Shown piece after piece: positions 1 to 7,147 of a stretch of DNA of 64,000 bases (the first letter of the stretch is position 1; each line of letters opens with the position of its first letter). The notes under the pieces were generated by a model. The model was not told the origin of the DNA and made no database searches. It saw only the letters and a program-made list of their open reading frames with translations. This DNA comes from VRUE01 sp036265675. Lineage in GTDB: Bacteria; Actinomycetota; Thermoleophilia; Solirubrobacterales; 70-9. The translations under genes were made by a program, and so were the position numbers. The stretch spans positions 1 to 64,000 of the forward strand of contig DATAOP010000062.1 of assembly GCA_036265675.1 (NCBI GenBank), in the 5' to 3' direction.

Positions 1-2
1 CC

Positions 3-218
3 GCCGCCGAAGACAATGGCGCTGCTCGCCCTGATCCGAAGGCGAAGCCGAACCCGCCCGAGACGAAGCCCAGGCGTCGGAAGTCGCGCGGAAATGTACG
101 TTTGCTTGAAGTTCGCGGTCCCTCGCCCTATGCTGCACCCGCCAACGAATCGGCCCCCGGAGGCGCTGACACGCCAGCCGAGGGCCTGACCAAAGGAGGG
201 TGTAGCTCCAATGGCTGA
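3..218 (+). CDS. C-terminal part of an unidentified protein, start outside window
   Basis: An open frame enters from the left edge and ends at TGA 216-218, giving at least 71 residues rich in Lys, Arg, Pro and Ala, with a basic KPRRRKSR stretch and a low-complexity tail. No family is recognised. It lies directly before the integrase, where actinobacterial integrative elements often carry a replication or excisionase gene, so an element-borne protein is possible. Composition and codon use look coding, but nothing identifies its function. Confidence 0.45.
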   Translation, partial: AAEDNGAARPDPKAKPNPPETKPRRRKSRGNVRLLEVRGPSPYAAPANESAPGGADTPAEGLTKGGCSSNG

Positions 219-246
219 ATGCGATCCTAGTGGCGGTGTTTCCTGA
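211..246 (+). CDS. possible 11-codon leader peptide coupled to the integrase
   Basis: ATG at 211 has a strong ribosome binding site (GGAGGG at 195-200, spacing 10). It reads 11 codons, MAECDPSGGVS, to TGA 244-246, which shares its A with the integrase ATG at 246. Its start also overlaps the stop of the preceding gene. The integrase has no good ribosome site of its own, so this mini-ORF could deliver ribosomes by translational coupling. It may instead only reflect where the ribosome site lies. Confidence 0.3.
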   Translation: MAECDPSGGVS

Positions 247-1487
247 TGGCGCGGCCGGCTACGGGCGGCATCCGTGAACGGCCCACAAGCTCGGGAGATA
301 TGACCTTCGAGATCCGCTTCGCCGCGTACGGCAAGCGCGAGTCCCTGAGCCTAGGGCGTAAGTCCGAAGGCTGGACCCGAGAGAAAGCCGAGGAACGTCT
401 ACGGCATACGCTCGCGGACGTAGAGCGGGGTATCTGGCAACCGCCAGCCCCCGAGCCCGTGGAGGCCCCGACCGAGGTTCCGACTTTCCATGAGTTCGCA
501 AGCGAGTGGCTGGCCGCGAAGGAATCGGAGCTGAAGCCCAAAACGATCACGGATTACAAGTGGGCCTTGGAGCTGCACTTGCTGCCGTTCTTCAAGGACT
601 ACCGCCTCACCGACATCGGCGTTGAGGACGTAGATCGCTACCGGGCCGGAAAGCTCAAGGAGGGCAAGCTGGCTCCCAACGCCGTGAACAAGACCATTAC
701 ACGCCTCGCGCAGGTCTTGGAGGTTGCCCAGGAGTACGGACACATCGAGCGCAACCCCGCGAAAGGGAGGCGTCGGCGGGCCAAGGCGACGAAGCCGAAG
801 CGTTCTTGGGTTGAGGTAGAGCAGACCCTTTTCCTGATCGAAGCCGCAGACCGTTTCATGCGACCGCTGATCGCCACGCTGATCGGTGCCGGCCTTCGGA
901 TCGGAGAGGCTTGCGCCTTGGATTGGCGCGATGTCAACCTTGGCACCGGGACCATCCGCGTCCGCGAGTCGAAGACGGCAGCGGGCGAAGGCAGGGAGAT
1001 CGACCTACCGGCTGGCCTTCTCGGAGAGCTGTTGGACTGGAAAGTCCGGAGCCCGCGCACTCGCCCGAGCGATCCTGTTTTCGTAAGCGGCAGGCCCCGC
1101 GACGGAAAGCATGGCCGGCAGACCGAGCGCAACGCTCAGGCCAGGCTCAAGACCGTGACCAAGGCCGCGAACAAGAAGCTGGCCGAGGCCGGGATGGAGC
1201 AGATCGGCAACTGCTCCCCGCACTCGCTCAGGCGCTCCTACGCGAGCCTTAGGGCGGCGCTCCGCGACGACCCTGTTTTCATCACCGAGCAGATGGGCCA
1301 CAACGACGCCCGCTTCACGTTCAGCGTCTACCAGAAGGCCGCGAAGCGGCGGGAGAAGCTGACGGGCAGGTATCGTGAAGCCTTCGATGCGGCGTGTGAA
1401 TGGGGACGAATCGGGACGCGGGGCGATTCAGAGCCGTCCGTCCCGAATCTAGGTAGCCCCGCAGAACACTCGCAAGCCGCATCGTAG
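246..1487 (+). CDS. int: tyrosine recombinase / phage-type integrase
   Basis: Site-specific recombinase of 413 aa, a normal full length. An N-terminal arm-binding region (about residues 15-65) is followed by a SAM-like core-binding domain (about 80-170, starting FHEFASEWLAAK) and the catalytic domain. Catalytic residues are visible: Arg in GLRIGEA (about 218), the HSLRR box (His about 326, Arg about 329), His in MGHND (about 351) and the nucleophile Tyr in SVYQK (about 362). It looks intact. The stop lies 19 bp before tRNA-Gly(GCC), whose 3' end is duplicated at 4005-4036, so that tRNA is the likely attachment site. An integrase on the 5' side of its tRNA is unusual for a simple insertion into a tRNA 3' end. 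Confidence 0.95.
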   Translation: MARPATGGIRERPTSSGDMTFEIRFAAYGKRESLSLGRKSEGWTREKAEERLRHTLADVERGIWQPPAPEPVEAPTEVPTFHEFASEWLAAKESELKPKTITDYKWALELHLLPFFKDYRLTDIGVEDVDRYRAGKLKEGKLAPNAVNKTITRLAQVLEVAQEYGHIERNPAKGRRRRAKATKPKRSWVEVEQTLFLIEAADRFMRPLIATLIGAGLRIGEACALDWRDVNLGTGTIRVRESKTAAGEGREIDLPAGLLGELLDWKVRSPRTRPSDPVFVSGRPRDGKHGRQTERNAQARLKTVTKAANKKLAEAGMEQIGNCSPHSLRRSYASLRAALRDDPVFITEQMGHNDARFTFSVYQKAAKRREKLTGRYREAFDAACEWGRIGTRGDSEPSVPNLGSPAEHSQAAS

Positions 1488-1506
1488 AGCGGTAAAACAT
1501 AGTTGC

Positions 1507-1580
1507 GCGGCTGTAGCTCAGTTGGCTAGAGCGTCTGCTTGCCATGCAGAAGGTCGTGGGTTCGAATCCCATCAGCCGCT
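1507..1580 (+). tRNA. tRNA-Gly (anticodon GCC)
   Basis: A 74-nt cloverleaf. The acceptor strands GCGGCTG and CAGCCGC pair, the D-arm is GCTC/GAGC, and the anticodon stem TCTGC/GCAGA encloses loop TTGCCAT with anticodon GCC. The T-arm is GTGGG-TTCGAAT-CCCAT and the discriminator is T, with no encoded CCA. Its last 31 bases plus one lie in the direct repeat with 4005-4036, marking it as an integration target. Confidence 0.96.
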
Positions 1581-1581
1581 T
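1550..1581 (+). repeat. direct repeat copy 1, putative att core in tRNA-Gly 3' end
   Basis: This 32-bp segment covers the variable region, T-arm and 3' acceptor strand of tRNA-Gly. It recurs at 4005-4036 in the same orientation with one mismatch (TTCGAATC against TTCTAATC). Such a repeat of a tRNA 3' end is the usual footprint of tyrosine-recombinase integration, and an integrase gene lies just upstream. The next gene's stop codon starts one base beyond the repeat. Confidence 0.75.
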
Positions 1582-1582
1582 G

Positions 1583-3001
1583 TCAACCGGCTTCACTCCG
1601 GGCCGCGTCGAGCTCGCTGCGCACCACATCGGTCTGATCCGGGATCTCCAATCGCCGTTCGAGCACCGGCACCGCTTCCTCCGCGCGGCCGCTCAGCCTC
1701 AGCGCATGGCCGAGGTTGAAGAGGGCGTATGCGTATTCGAGTTCTTCCGTTTCGGGTGGAAACGCCCGAACGGCGTCTTCGAGCACCGGCACCGCGTCCT
1801 CGTACTTTTCGGCCTGGATCAGTTCGAACCCCTGTTGGTTGAGGGAGGCGCCGAGGGCCGGATCCTCTCCGGCCGGTTCGGGCACCGAGACAGATGTTTC
1901 GGATCCCGCCGTGCTTTCCACCTGCTCGGCTTCCGTCGGTTCGGAGGCCGGCGCGCTCTGAACGGGCGCCGTACCGGTGTTGGACCGATGCGACACGCCG
2001 GCAGTCCCTTGCCCACCGCCGCCCGCGGTGGCCCCATGGTTATCGCCGCCCGCTGCCGAGAGCGCGATTGCGACGCCGATCGCAACGAGGATCGCCAGCA
2101 GGGCGAGCGCAGCCCCCAGACGGGTGCGCCGAGACCCCTCTTGTGGCGCAAGCGGGGTCGAACGAATGGCCGGCCGGCGGCTGGAATCGCTGGGGGCGGC
2201 CGTTCGCGAGTCGCTCGCGACCGGCATCTGTCGAGCGAAGGTGGGGCTGTACTCCTGGGTGGGTGGTCCAGGGATCCTGACCCGGCGCTCGAGCTGGGCG
2301 AGAGCCTGCCTGCTCGACGCGGGCCGGTTCGCCGGATCTGAGCAGGTGAGCCAGGCGATCAGCGGCTCGAGGGCGGAGGACTCTCCCGGACAGGAGCGGA
2401 GGACGACACCGCACGAATAGAGGTCGGATCGCTCCGTTGCCGGCATTCCCTGCCTCACCTCCGGTGCGGCGTACCGCTCGGTGCCGAGGATCTGCCCGGT
2501 CGCCGTCAGCGCAGTCGCGTCGGGCGGGAGAGCGATCCCGAAGTCGATCAGCTTCACGGTGTCATCGGGCGTGAGCAGGATGTTGTGAGGCTTGATATCC
2601 CGGTGGACGATCCCCGCCGCGTGGATATGCGCCACCGCGCCGAGCAGCTCGATCGCGATCTTCCTGCAATCCACCGGCGATTCCTCGCTGATCCTCGCCG
2701 CGAGGCTTCCACCGGGGACGTACTCCATCACCAGGTAGGGCCGTTCGGGGCCATCGGAATAGTCGTAGACGCCGACCAGATTCGGATGTGAGAGCTGTGC
2801 GGCGACCCTCGCCTCCCTGCGAAACCGCGCGAGGAACCCGGGATCGAAGGCGATCGCGTCGGAAAGCACCTTGATCGCCACCGGCCGGTCGAGCGTGTGG
2901 TCGTGGCCCAGCCACACCGAGGCCATGCCCCCATGTCCGAGCATCCGCTTGAGCTGGTAGCGGTCCTTCAGCTCTGATCCGGGGGCGATCGCGTGGCTCA
3001 C
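1583..3001 (-). CDS. membrane-anchored Ser/Thr protein kinase with TPR-like C-terminus
   Basis: PknB-type eukaryotic-like kinase of 472 aa. The N-terminal kinase domain shows the glycine loop LGHGGM, the lysine in VAIKVL, catalytic loop HRDIKPHN, DFG as LIDFGIA, and the APE region as AAPEVR. A Pro/Ser-rich linker leads to one transmembrane segment (about residues 305-330, ALALLAILVAIGVAIAL). The outer part is a low-complexity stretch followed by TPR-like helices (LNQQGFELIQAEKYEDAV; YALFNLGHALRLSGR). The GTG at 3001 was chosen because the kinase fold begins soon after it (LKDRYQLKRMLG); longer starts would run into the hydrolase gene. The stop lies two bases from the tRNA-Gly 3' end, so the present C-terminus may have been shaped by integration. 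Confidence 0.88.
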   Translation of the reverse strand: MSHAIAPGSELKDRYQLKRMLGHGGMASVWLGHDHTLDRPVAIKVLSDAIAFDPGFLARFRREARVAAQLSHPNLVGVYDYSDGPERPYLVMEYVPGGSLAARISEESPVDCRKIAIELLGAVAHIHAAGIVHRDIKPHNILLTPDDTVKLIDFGIALPPDATALTATGQILGTERYAAPEVRQGMPATERSDLYSCGVVLRSCPGESSALEPLIAWLTCSDPANRPASSRQALAQLERRVRIPGPPTQEYSPTFARQMPVASDSRTAAPSDSSRRPAIRSTPLAPQEGSRRTRLGAALALLAILVAIGVAIALSAAGGDNHGATAGGGGQGTAGVSHRSNTGTAPVQSAPASEPTEAEQVESTAGSETSVSVPEPAGEDPALGASLNQQGFELIQAEKYEDAVPVLEDAVRAFPPETEELEYAYALFNLGHALRLSGRAEEAVPVLERRLEIPDQTDVVRSELDAARSEAG

Positions 3002-3083
3002 GGCATTCCAGTTACCCGGGATTGGCCCTTCGTAGTTGTCAAGCACTACGACTCGCGCGTCCGCCTTTCGACGAGAGCCCAGG

Positions 3084-3977
3084 CTAATCCGCGGTGATTG
3101 ACGGCGATCCGCCGTCGCCCTCCCGCAACGCCTCGACGAACGCGCGGGGCTGCTCAATATGAGGGACATGGCCCGCCTCGTGGACCACATGCAATGGCCA
3201 GTCGAGCCTCCCACTCGTATCGTTGGCAAGTGAAAGCGGAGTCATCCGATCCCGTTCGCCCCACAACAGCGCGGTTGGAACATCGATCCGTCTCAGTTCG
3301 GCATCTCCGACGCGCTTTTTCCCTGCCGCCATCACCTGCCGCATTGTGCGTTTGACGTGGGGTACCGAGCCCTGGGACACCATGTAGGCAGAGAAGGCGT
3401 CGAACCACTCAGGTTCTCGCTCGCGGGTCCGCCCGGCTTCGAGGAAGGGCCACGGGAGGAAGCGTTCGAAGTTCGCCTCGCTGGGACGAAGGCCGAACCG
3501 GATCGAAGCAACCATCAGCCCAATCGGCATCCGGAACGGTCCGATCCCCGGAACCGCGTAGAGGAAGAGCGACTGGAGCTGACCGGTGGTGGTAGCGGCG
3601 AATCGTGCCGCGAGGCTGCCAGTCAGTGAGTGCGCGACCAACATCGGCTTCTCGGAGGAGGTGGTCTCTGAAAGCAGCGCTTCGAACCACTCGCAGAAGG
3701 ACGCGGCGTTCAGCCGCGGAAGTGGCTCGGACTCTCCTAGGCCGGGCACGTCTGGAACCACAAGGCGGTGGCTCCGGGCGAGGGAGGCAATCACCGGCGC
3801 CCAGTACGCGCCTCCACATTCGATTCCTCCGTGAAGCAAGATCAAGGGTGGCCCTTCGCCACCTTCGAGCAGCGCAGTCGAGCTCCCGGCCACCGACATA
3901 TTCCGCTCACTGACGGGCAAGCCGGCGAGTAGTCGCTGGCGCGCTGCAACCCCTCGCATGGGAATCGACTGTCTCAT
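3084..3977 (-). CDS. alpha/beta-fold hydrolase
   Basis: Single-domain alpha/beta hydrolase of 297 aa, substrate unknown. The oxyanion-hole HGG is in LILLHGGIE, the nucleophile elbow is AHSLTGS, the acid is Asp in WGERDRM, and the base is His in EAGHVPHIEQP. The elbow has Ala-His-Ser-Leu-Thr-Gly rather than the common GHSxGG, but the serine is in place. ATG 3977 has no clear ribosome site; a start at the internal MRGVAARQRLL is possible. It lies upstream of the kinase on the same strand, inside the segment bounded by the two tRNA-Gly repeats. Confidence 0.85.
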   Translation of the reverse strand: MRQSIPMRGVAARQRLLAGLPVSERNMSVAGSSTALLEGGEGPPLILLHGGIECGGAYWAPVIASLARSHRLVVPDVPGLGESEPLPRLNAASFCEWFEALLSETTSSEKPMLVAHSLTGSLAARFAATTTGQLQSLFLYAVPGIGPFRMPIGLMVASIRFGLRPSEANFERFLPWPFLEAGRTREREPEWFDAFSAYMVSQGSVPHVKRTMRQVMAAGKKRVGDAELRRIDVPTALLWGERDRMTPLSLANDTSGRLDWPLHVVHEAGHVPHIEQPRAFVEALREGDGGSPSITAD

Positions 3978-4004
3978 GGCCTGGACAGGAGATCAACTGC
4001 CGTG

Positions 4005-4036
4005 AAGGTCGTGGGTTCTAATCCCATCAGCCGCTT
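4005..4036 (+). repeat. direct repeat copy 2, tRNA-Gly 3' fragment (putative att remnant)
   Basis: It matches 31 of 32 bases of the tRNA-Gly 3' end at 1550-1581. Upstream the similarity fades but continues weakly (TGCCGTG against TGCCATGCAG), as if a longer copy has decayed. There is no 5' half, so it cannot be a functional tRNA. It bounds a 2.4-kb segment holding the kinase and the hydrolase. Confidence 0.75.
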
Positions 4037-4069
4037 CCCCTAGGACGTAGGCTTCCGCGGTATCGACCG

Positions 4070-4987
4070 ATGAAGGCGATCGTGGTGACCGAGGAGGCGG
4101 CGGGAACGGCCGGGATGACGCTGGTGGAGCGGCCCGAGCCGCAGGCGGCGATCAACGATGTCGTCGTTCAGGTTCATGCGTCGGGATTCGTCCCGACCGA
4201 GCTGAGCTGGCCATCGACCTGGACCGATCGCCTCGGCCGTGACCGGACGCCGTCGATCCCCGGGCACGAGCTGGCCGGAGTGGTCACGGCCCTCGGCTAC
4301 GGCACGACCGGGCTGTCCGTGGGACAGCGGGTGTTCGGCCTCACTGACTGGTCCCGAGACGGCACGCTGGCGGAGTATGTGGCGGTCGAGGCACGCAACC
4401 TCGCCCCCCTGCCGGGCGACGTCGACTTCACGGTGGGCGCGAGCCTGCCGATCTCCGGCCTCACCGCCTGGCAGGGCCTGTTCCAGCACGGCCGCATTCG
4501 GGCGGGGCAGAGCGTCCTCGCGCATGGTGCGGCCGGGGCGGTCGGTTCGATCGTGGCCCAGCTCGCCCGAGAGGCCGGCGCTCACGTCATCGGAACCGGA
4601 CGCGCCGCCGACCGTCAAGCGGCACTCGACTTCGGCGCGCAGGAGTTCGTCGACCTCGAGAACGACACATTGGAGGATGTCGGCGCGGTCGACCTGGTGT
4701 TCGACGTCATCGGCGGCGACGTCGGGAAGCGCTCCGCAGGCCTGATTCGGGCCGGGGGAACGCTGGTCTCCGTCGTCGGTCCGCCTGAAACCCGGCCCGA
4801 GGATGGACTGGTGGTCGACTTCGTCGTCGAGGCCGATCGTTCCCAACTGAGTGAAATCGTCGAGCGGGTGCGGGACGGACGGCTGCGGCCGAACATCGGC
4901 CACGTCTCGACCCTCGACGACGCCGTCTCCGTCTTCAACTCGACCGAGCGGACCACCGGGAAGACGATCATCCGCGTCCGACCATGA
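4070..4987 (+). CDS. NADP-dependent oxidoreductase, zinc-free MDR (quinone reductase-like)
   Basis: Medium-chain dehydrogenase/reductase of 305 aa. The GroES-like domain spans about residues 1-125 (PGHELAGVV), then a Rossmann domain with the nucleotide motif HGAAGAVGSIVAQLA (about 150-165). The C-terminal GKTIIRV is typical of the quinone-oxidoreductase branch. No structural-zinc cysteine cluster is seen, so a hydride transfer from NADPH to a quinone or enal is likely, with the substrate unknown. No clear ribosome site precedes the ATG. It starts 34 bp after the tRNA-Gly fragment and may be the first resident gene beyond that boundary. Confidence 0.9.
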   Translation: MKAIVVTEEAAGTAGMTLVERPEPQAAINDVVVQVHASGFVPTELSWPSTWTDRLGRDRTPSIPGHELAGVVTALGYGTTGLSVGQRVFGLTDWSRDGTLAEYVAVEARNLAPLPGDVDFTVGASLPISGLTAWQGLFQHGRIRAGQSVLAHGAAGAVGSIVAQLAREAGAHVIGTGRAADRQAALDFGAQEFVDLENDTLEDVGAVDLVFDVIGGDVGKRSAGLIRAGGTLVSVVGPPETRPEDGLVVDFVVEADRSQLSEIVERVRDGRLRPNIGHVSTLDDAVSVFNSTERTTGKTIIRVRP

Positions 4988-5107
4988 GGACTCGAGTCGC
5001 GCTCGGCCGGGTCGGTCGCGGAATGGGAAGTTGTTTCAAAAATTGCGGTTGCGAGCGGCCCCGCGCGTTGCGAGCCTGCCCGGGAAACCGACAAGGGAGG
5101 TTCCATC

Positions 5108-5419
5108 GTGAACTATCTGAAGCTGTGCCTGCTTGCGGTCTGCGTCGCCGGGATCCTCGCGCTTCCGGCCGGGGCGGCTGCGGCGCCACCGAACGGCGGC
5201 GGCTACTGCGGCGCCTCGGCAAACGGCTGCGAAGCGGCGGCCGAAGCGGGAGCCCAATGCGACACCGGCGCCGGCTCCGGGGCATTCGGCGCGTTCGGCA
5301 CCTACGGCACCGGCCCGCATGACTTCGGGATCAACAATCCCGGGCTTGACGGAAGGCCCGGGGCCGACGGCCAACAGACCGGCCTGAACAATTCGGCCAT
5401 CTGCGGCAACCGCCCGTAG
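5108..5419 (+). CDS. small secreted Gly/Ala-rich protein
   Basis: Exported protein of 103 aa. The signal peptide is MNYLKLCLLAVCVAGILALP with likely cleavage after AGAAAA (about residue 26). The mature part is about 77 residues, rich in Gly, Ala and Asn, with four cysteines that could form two disulfides. GTG 5108 is preceded by a strong ribosome site (AAGGGAGG). No family is recognised and no function is claimed. A perfect 7-bp hairpin follows at 5449-5471. Confidence 0.7.
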   Translation: MNYLKLCLLAVCVAGILALPAGAAAAPPNGGGYCGASANGCEAAAEAGAQCDTGAGSGAFGAFGTYGTGPHDFGINNPGLDGRPGADGQQTGLNNSAICGNRP

Positions 5420-5448
5420 AAGGACCTGGCAGGGGGATCGGGTTGGCG

Positions 5449-5471
5449 CGACGGGCCCGTGAGTCCCGTCG
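5449..5471. terminator. hairpin between convergent genes, possible bidirectional terminator
   Basis: A perfect inverted repeat CGACGGG / CCCGTCG with a 9-base loop lies in the 72-bp gap between two convergent genes. No T-tract follows on either strand, so it is not a classical intrinsic terminator, though such GC-rich hairpins often end transcripts in actinobacteria. Confidence 0.4.
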
Positions 5472-5491
5472 AGCTCCGGTCCCCCTCTGCC

Positions 5492-5857
5492 CTAGCGCTC
5501 TTCGCGCACCCTGACGCCCTCTGAGAACCAGATCCTGCGGCCGTCGGGATAGATCGCCGCGGGTCCGTCGTCGCGGTGGCGCAGGCCCTCCCGGTACCAC
5601 TTCTCGGTGCCGTTGACGTAGACGCAGGCCGGCGCTCCCTCGCGATGGCGAACGCCGTCGACGTAGTACTTGACCGAGCCGTTTGCGTGTTCGACGGCGG
5701 GGCCGTCGTCGCGGTGGAGGCGGCCGTGGCGATACCACTCCTGCCGACCGCGGGGGAATACGCGGGCGGGGCCGCCGACCCGATGCAGCTCCCCCTCGGC
5801 GTCGCGCCACTCGATCCTCCCGTCGATGCCGATCGTGCCCTCGTCGCTCCTGCCCAC
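5492..5857 (-). CDS. MORN-variant-like repeat protein
   Basis: A 121-aa protein made almost entirely of tandem 22-24-residue repeats with the signature H-R-x-D-G-P-A followed by xxxxxGxxxWYxxG. Copies are at LHRVGGPARV, LHRDDGPAVEH, RHREGAPACVY and RHRDDGPAAIY, each followed by an aromatic pair (EWYRHG, KYYVDG, KWYREG, IWFSEG). The pattern resembles MORN-variant or YwqK-type beta-hairpin repeats, which usually mediate binding. There is no signal peptide or catalytic motif. The partner is unknown. Confidence 0.65.
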   Translation of the reverse strand: MGRSDEGTIGIDGRIEWRDAEGELHRVGGPARVFPRGRQEWYRHGRLHRDDGPAVEHANGSVKYYVDGVRHREGAPACVYVNGTEKWYREGLRHRDDGPAAIYPDGRRIWFSEGVRVREER

Positions 5858-5927
5858 GCCGATCGTCTACCCGCAGGGGATCGATCTCAGCGTCGGGCCG
5901 CCGCTCGACCGGGCGGCGGCGGGCCTG

Positions 5928-5952
5928 GTTTCCGGCCAGCGGCCCGGGGTAG
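5928..5952 (+). promoter_or_regulatory. SigF/SigB-like promoter for the Holin-X operon
   Basis: GTTT at 5928-5931, a 15-base spacer, and GGGTAG at 5947-5952. This matches the GTTT-N14-16-GGGTA form of actinobacterial general-stress sigma promoters. The predicted transcript would start near 5960, leaving a leader of about 65 nt before the ATG at 6025. Confidence 0.55.
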
Positions 5953-6024
5953 CGAACTCTCACCCTCGCGCCAGAGTGACCAGCAGCGAGCCAAGCCTCT
6001 TTTCGACCCAGCGAGGAGCGTCCG

Positions 6025-6453
6025 ATGGCCAGACCAAACGATCCGACCTTGAGCCCACCCGACGACCGCTCCCTGCCGGAGTTGCTCCAGAGTCTCAGCG
6101 AGCAGTCGAGCCGCCTTGCCCGTCAGGAGGTCGAATTGGCGAAGGCCGAGATGTCGGCCAAGGGCAGGGAGGTCGCGTTCGGCGTCGGTGCGTTCAGCGC
6201 ATCGGGCCTGTTGGCGCTCCTTGCCCTCGGGGCGCTGACGGCTGCCGCGATCCTCGCTCTGGCCACCGGGATGGCGGCGTGGCTCGCGGCGCTGATCGTC
6301 GCGTTGGCCTATCTGGCGCTGGCCGGCGTGGCGGCGCTGGTGGGGAAGACCAGAGTCGAAAAGGCGACTCCACCGGTGCCCGAGCAGGCGGTCGAGAGCG
6401 TGAGGGACGACGTCCAGACCACCACGGAGAGGGTGAAGGCGGCGAGGGCATGA
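6025..6453 (+). CDS. actinobacterial Holin-X family protein (PF07332-like)
   Basis: A 142-aa membrane protein. An amphipathic N-terminal helix (LPELLQSLSEQSSRLARQEV) is followed by two long hydrophobic segments (about residues 50-75 and 82-108) and a charged tail, the layout of the putative Holin-X family. The family is widespread on actinobacterial chromosomes and is probably a membrane-stress or envelope protein rather than a lysis holin. A GAGGAG ribosome site precedes the ATG. Its stop overlaps the next start (ATGA), and a stress-type promoter lies upstream. Confidence 0.85.
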   Translation: MARPNDPTLSPPDDRSLPELLQSLSEQSSRLARQEVELAKAEMSAKGREVAFGVGAFSASGLLALLALGALTAAAILALATGMAAWLAALIVALAYLALAGVAALVGKTRVEKATPPVPEQAVESVRDDVQTTTERVKAARA

Positions 6454-6722
6454 GCGCCACGAGCAGGCAGCAGCCGGCGCAGGGAGCGGAGGGCGAGACC
6501 CGAGAGCCGGCGGAGATCCGCGCCGACATCGAGCAGACCCGCGAGGAGTTGGGCGAGACCGCCGCCGCCGTCGCCGAGAAGGCCCACGTGGTCGGGAACG
6601 TCAAGCAGCAGGCGTCCGCAAGGGCCGAGGACGCGAGGAACTTCGCCGAAGAGAGGCCTTTGGTCGTGGTCGGCGCGGCGCTGGTCGCCGTCGTGGTCCT
6701 GGGCCGGCTCCTCTCGCGCTAG
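6450..6722 (+). CDS. DUF3618 domain protein
   Basis: A 90-aa protein. The sequence EIRADIEQTREELGETAAAVAEKAHV is the hallmark of DUF3618 (cited here by its core IEQTREELGETA), and one C-terminal transmembrane helix follows (PLVVVGAALVAVVVLGRLL). It is usually encoded next to Holin-X proteins, as here, with an ATGA overlap. The start at 6450 is set by that overlap; the frame stays open upstream, but there it overlaps Holin-X. Function unknown, probably an envelope-associated partner of the upstream protein. Confidence 0.85.
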   Translation: MSATSRQQPAQGAEGETREPAEIRADIEQTREELGETAAAVAEKAHVVGNVKQQASARAEDARNFAEERPLVVVGAALVAVVVLGRLLSR

Positions 6723-6772
6723 CCGATGGTGATGGTGACCGACTTCGAGACAACGACTCCGCTGGAGGAACG

Positions 6773-7147
6773 ATGGCAATGACCGACGCACCGACCCGCC
6801 TGCTGCCCTTCGCCGAAGAGATGCTCGAGAACAGCTATGCGCGGGAGAACCTGCGCGAAGGCGCGGAGAACCTGCGTCACGCCTACGACCGCGCCCGCAA
6901 GCGACGGGTCAATCCGGCGCAGGACCGCAAGCTGCGGCGGCAGCTCGAGGCGGCGGTCGCGAAGTTCGACGAGGGCACCGCGGCGCTTGCCAGCGGCCGT
7001 CGGAAGCCGAGGCGAACCGGCCGCAAGGTGGCCCTCGCCGCGCTGGCGGCGGTCGGGGTCGGCGCCGCGGCGGCGCTCGCCGCGAGCGAGGACCTGCGCA
7101 ACTCGGTATTCGGCTCGGCCGGGGCCGGGGGGGAGGAGGGCGCCTGA
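6773..7147 (+). CDS. hypothetical protein with basic helical domain and one membrane segment
   Basis: A 124-aa protein. The N-terminal 85 residues are helical and charged (EEMLENSYARENLREGAENL; RARKRR), followed by a transmembrane helix (VALAALAAVGVGAAAALAA) and a short acidic tail. Nothing gives a function. The ATG has a good GGAGG site and its stop overlaps the next ATG (TGATG), so it is translated with the DUF4235 gene and belongs to the Holin-X group. Confidence 0.75.
   Translation: MAMTDAPTRLLPFAEEMLENSYARENLREGAENLRHAYDRARKRRVNPAQDRKLRRQLEAAVAKFDEGTAALASGRRKPRRTGRKVALAALAAVGVGAAAALAASEDLRNSVFGSAGAGGEEGA

Noticed and set aside
1321..1629. Open frame antisense to the end of int and tRNA-Gly, containing GFEPTTFCMASRR
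   Set aside because: This peptide is the familiar false translation of the antisense strand of a tRNA gene; the frame overlaps int and the tRNA completely.
2999..3045. GGGTAA before the Ser/Thr kinase as another stress promoter
   Set aside because: GGGTAA occurs at the proper place, but no G-N-N-T block lies 14-17 bases upstream.
5670..6449. Upstream extension of the DUF3618 frame
   Set aside because: It overlaps the Holin-X gene in another frame; the DUF3618 domain begins only at 6450, where an ATGA overlap gives a natural start.
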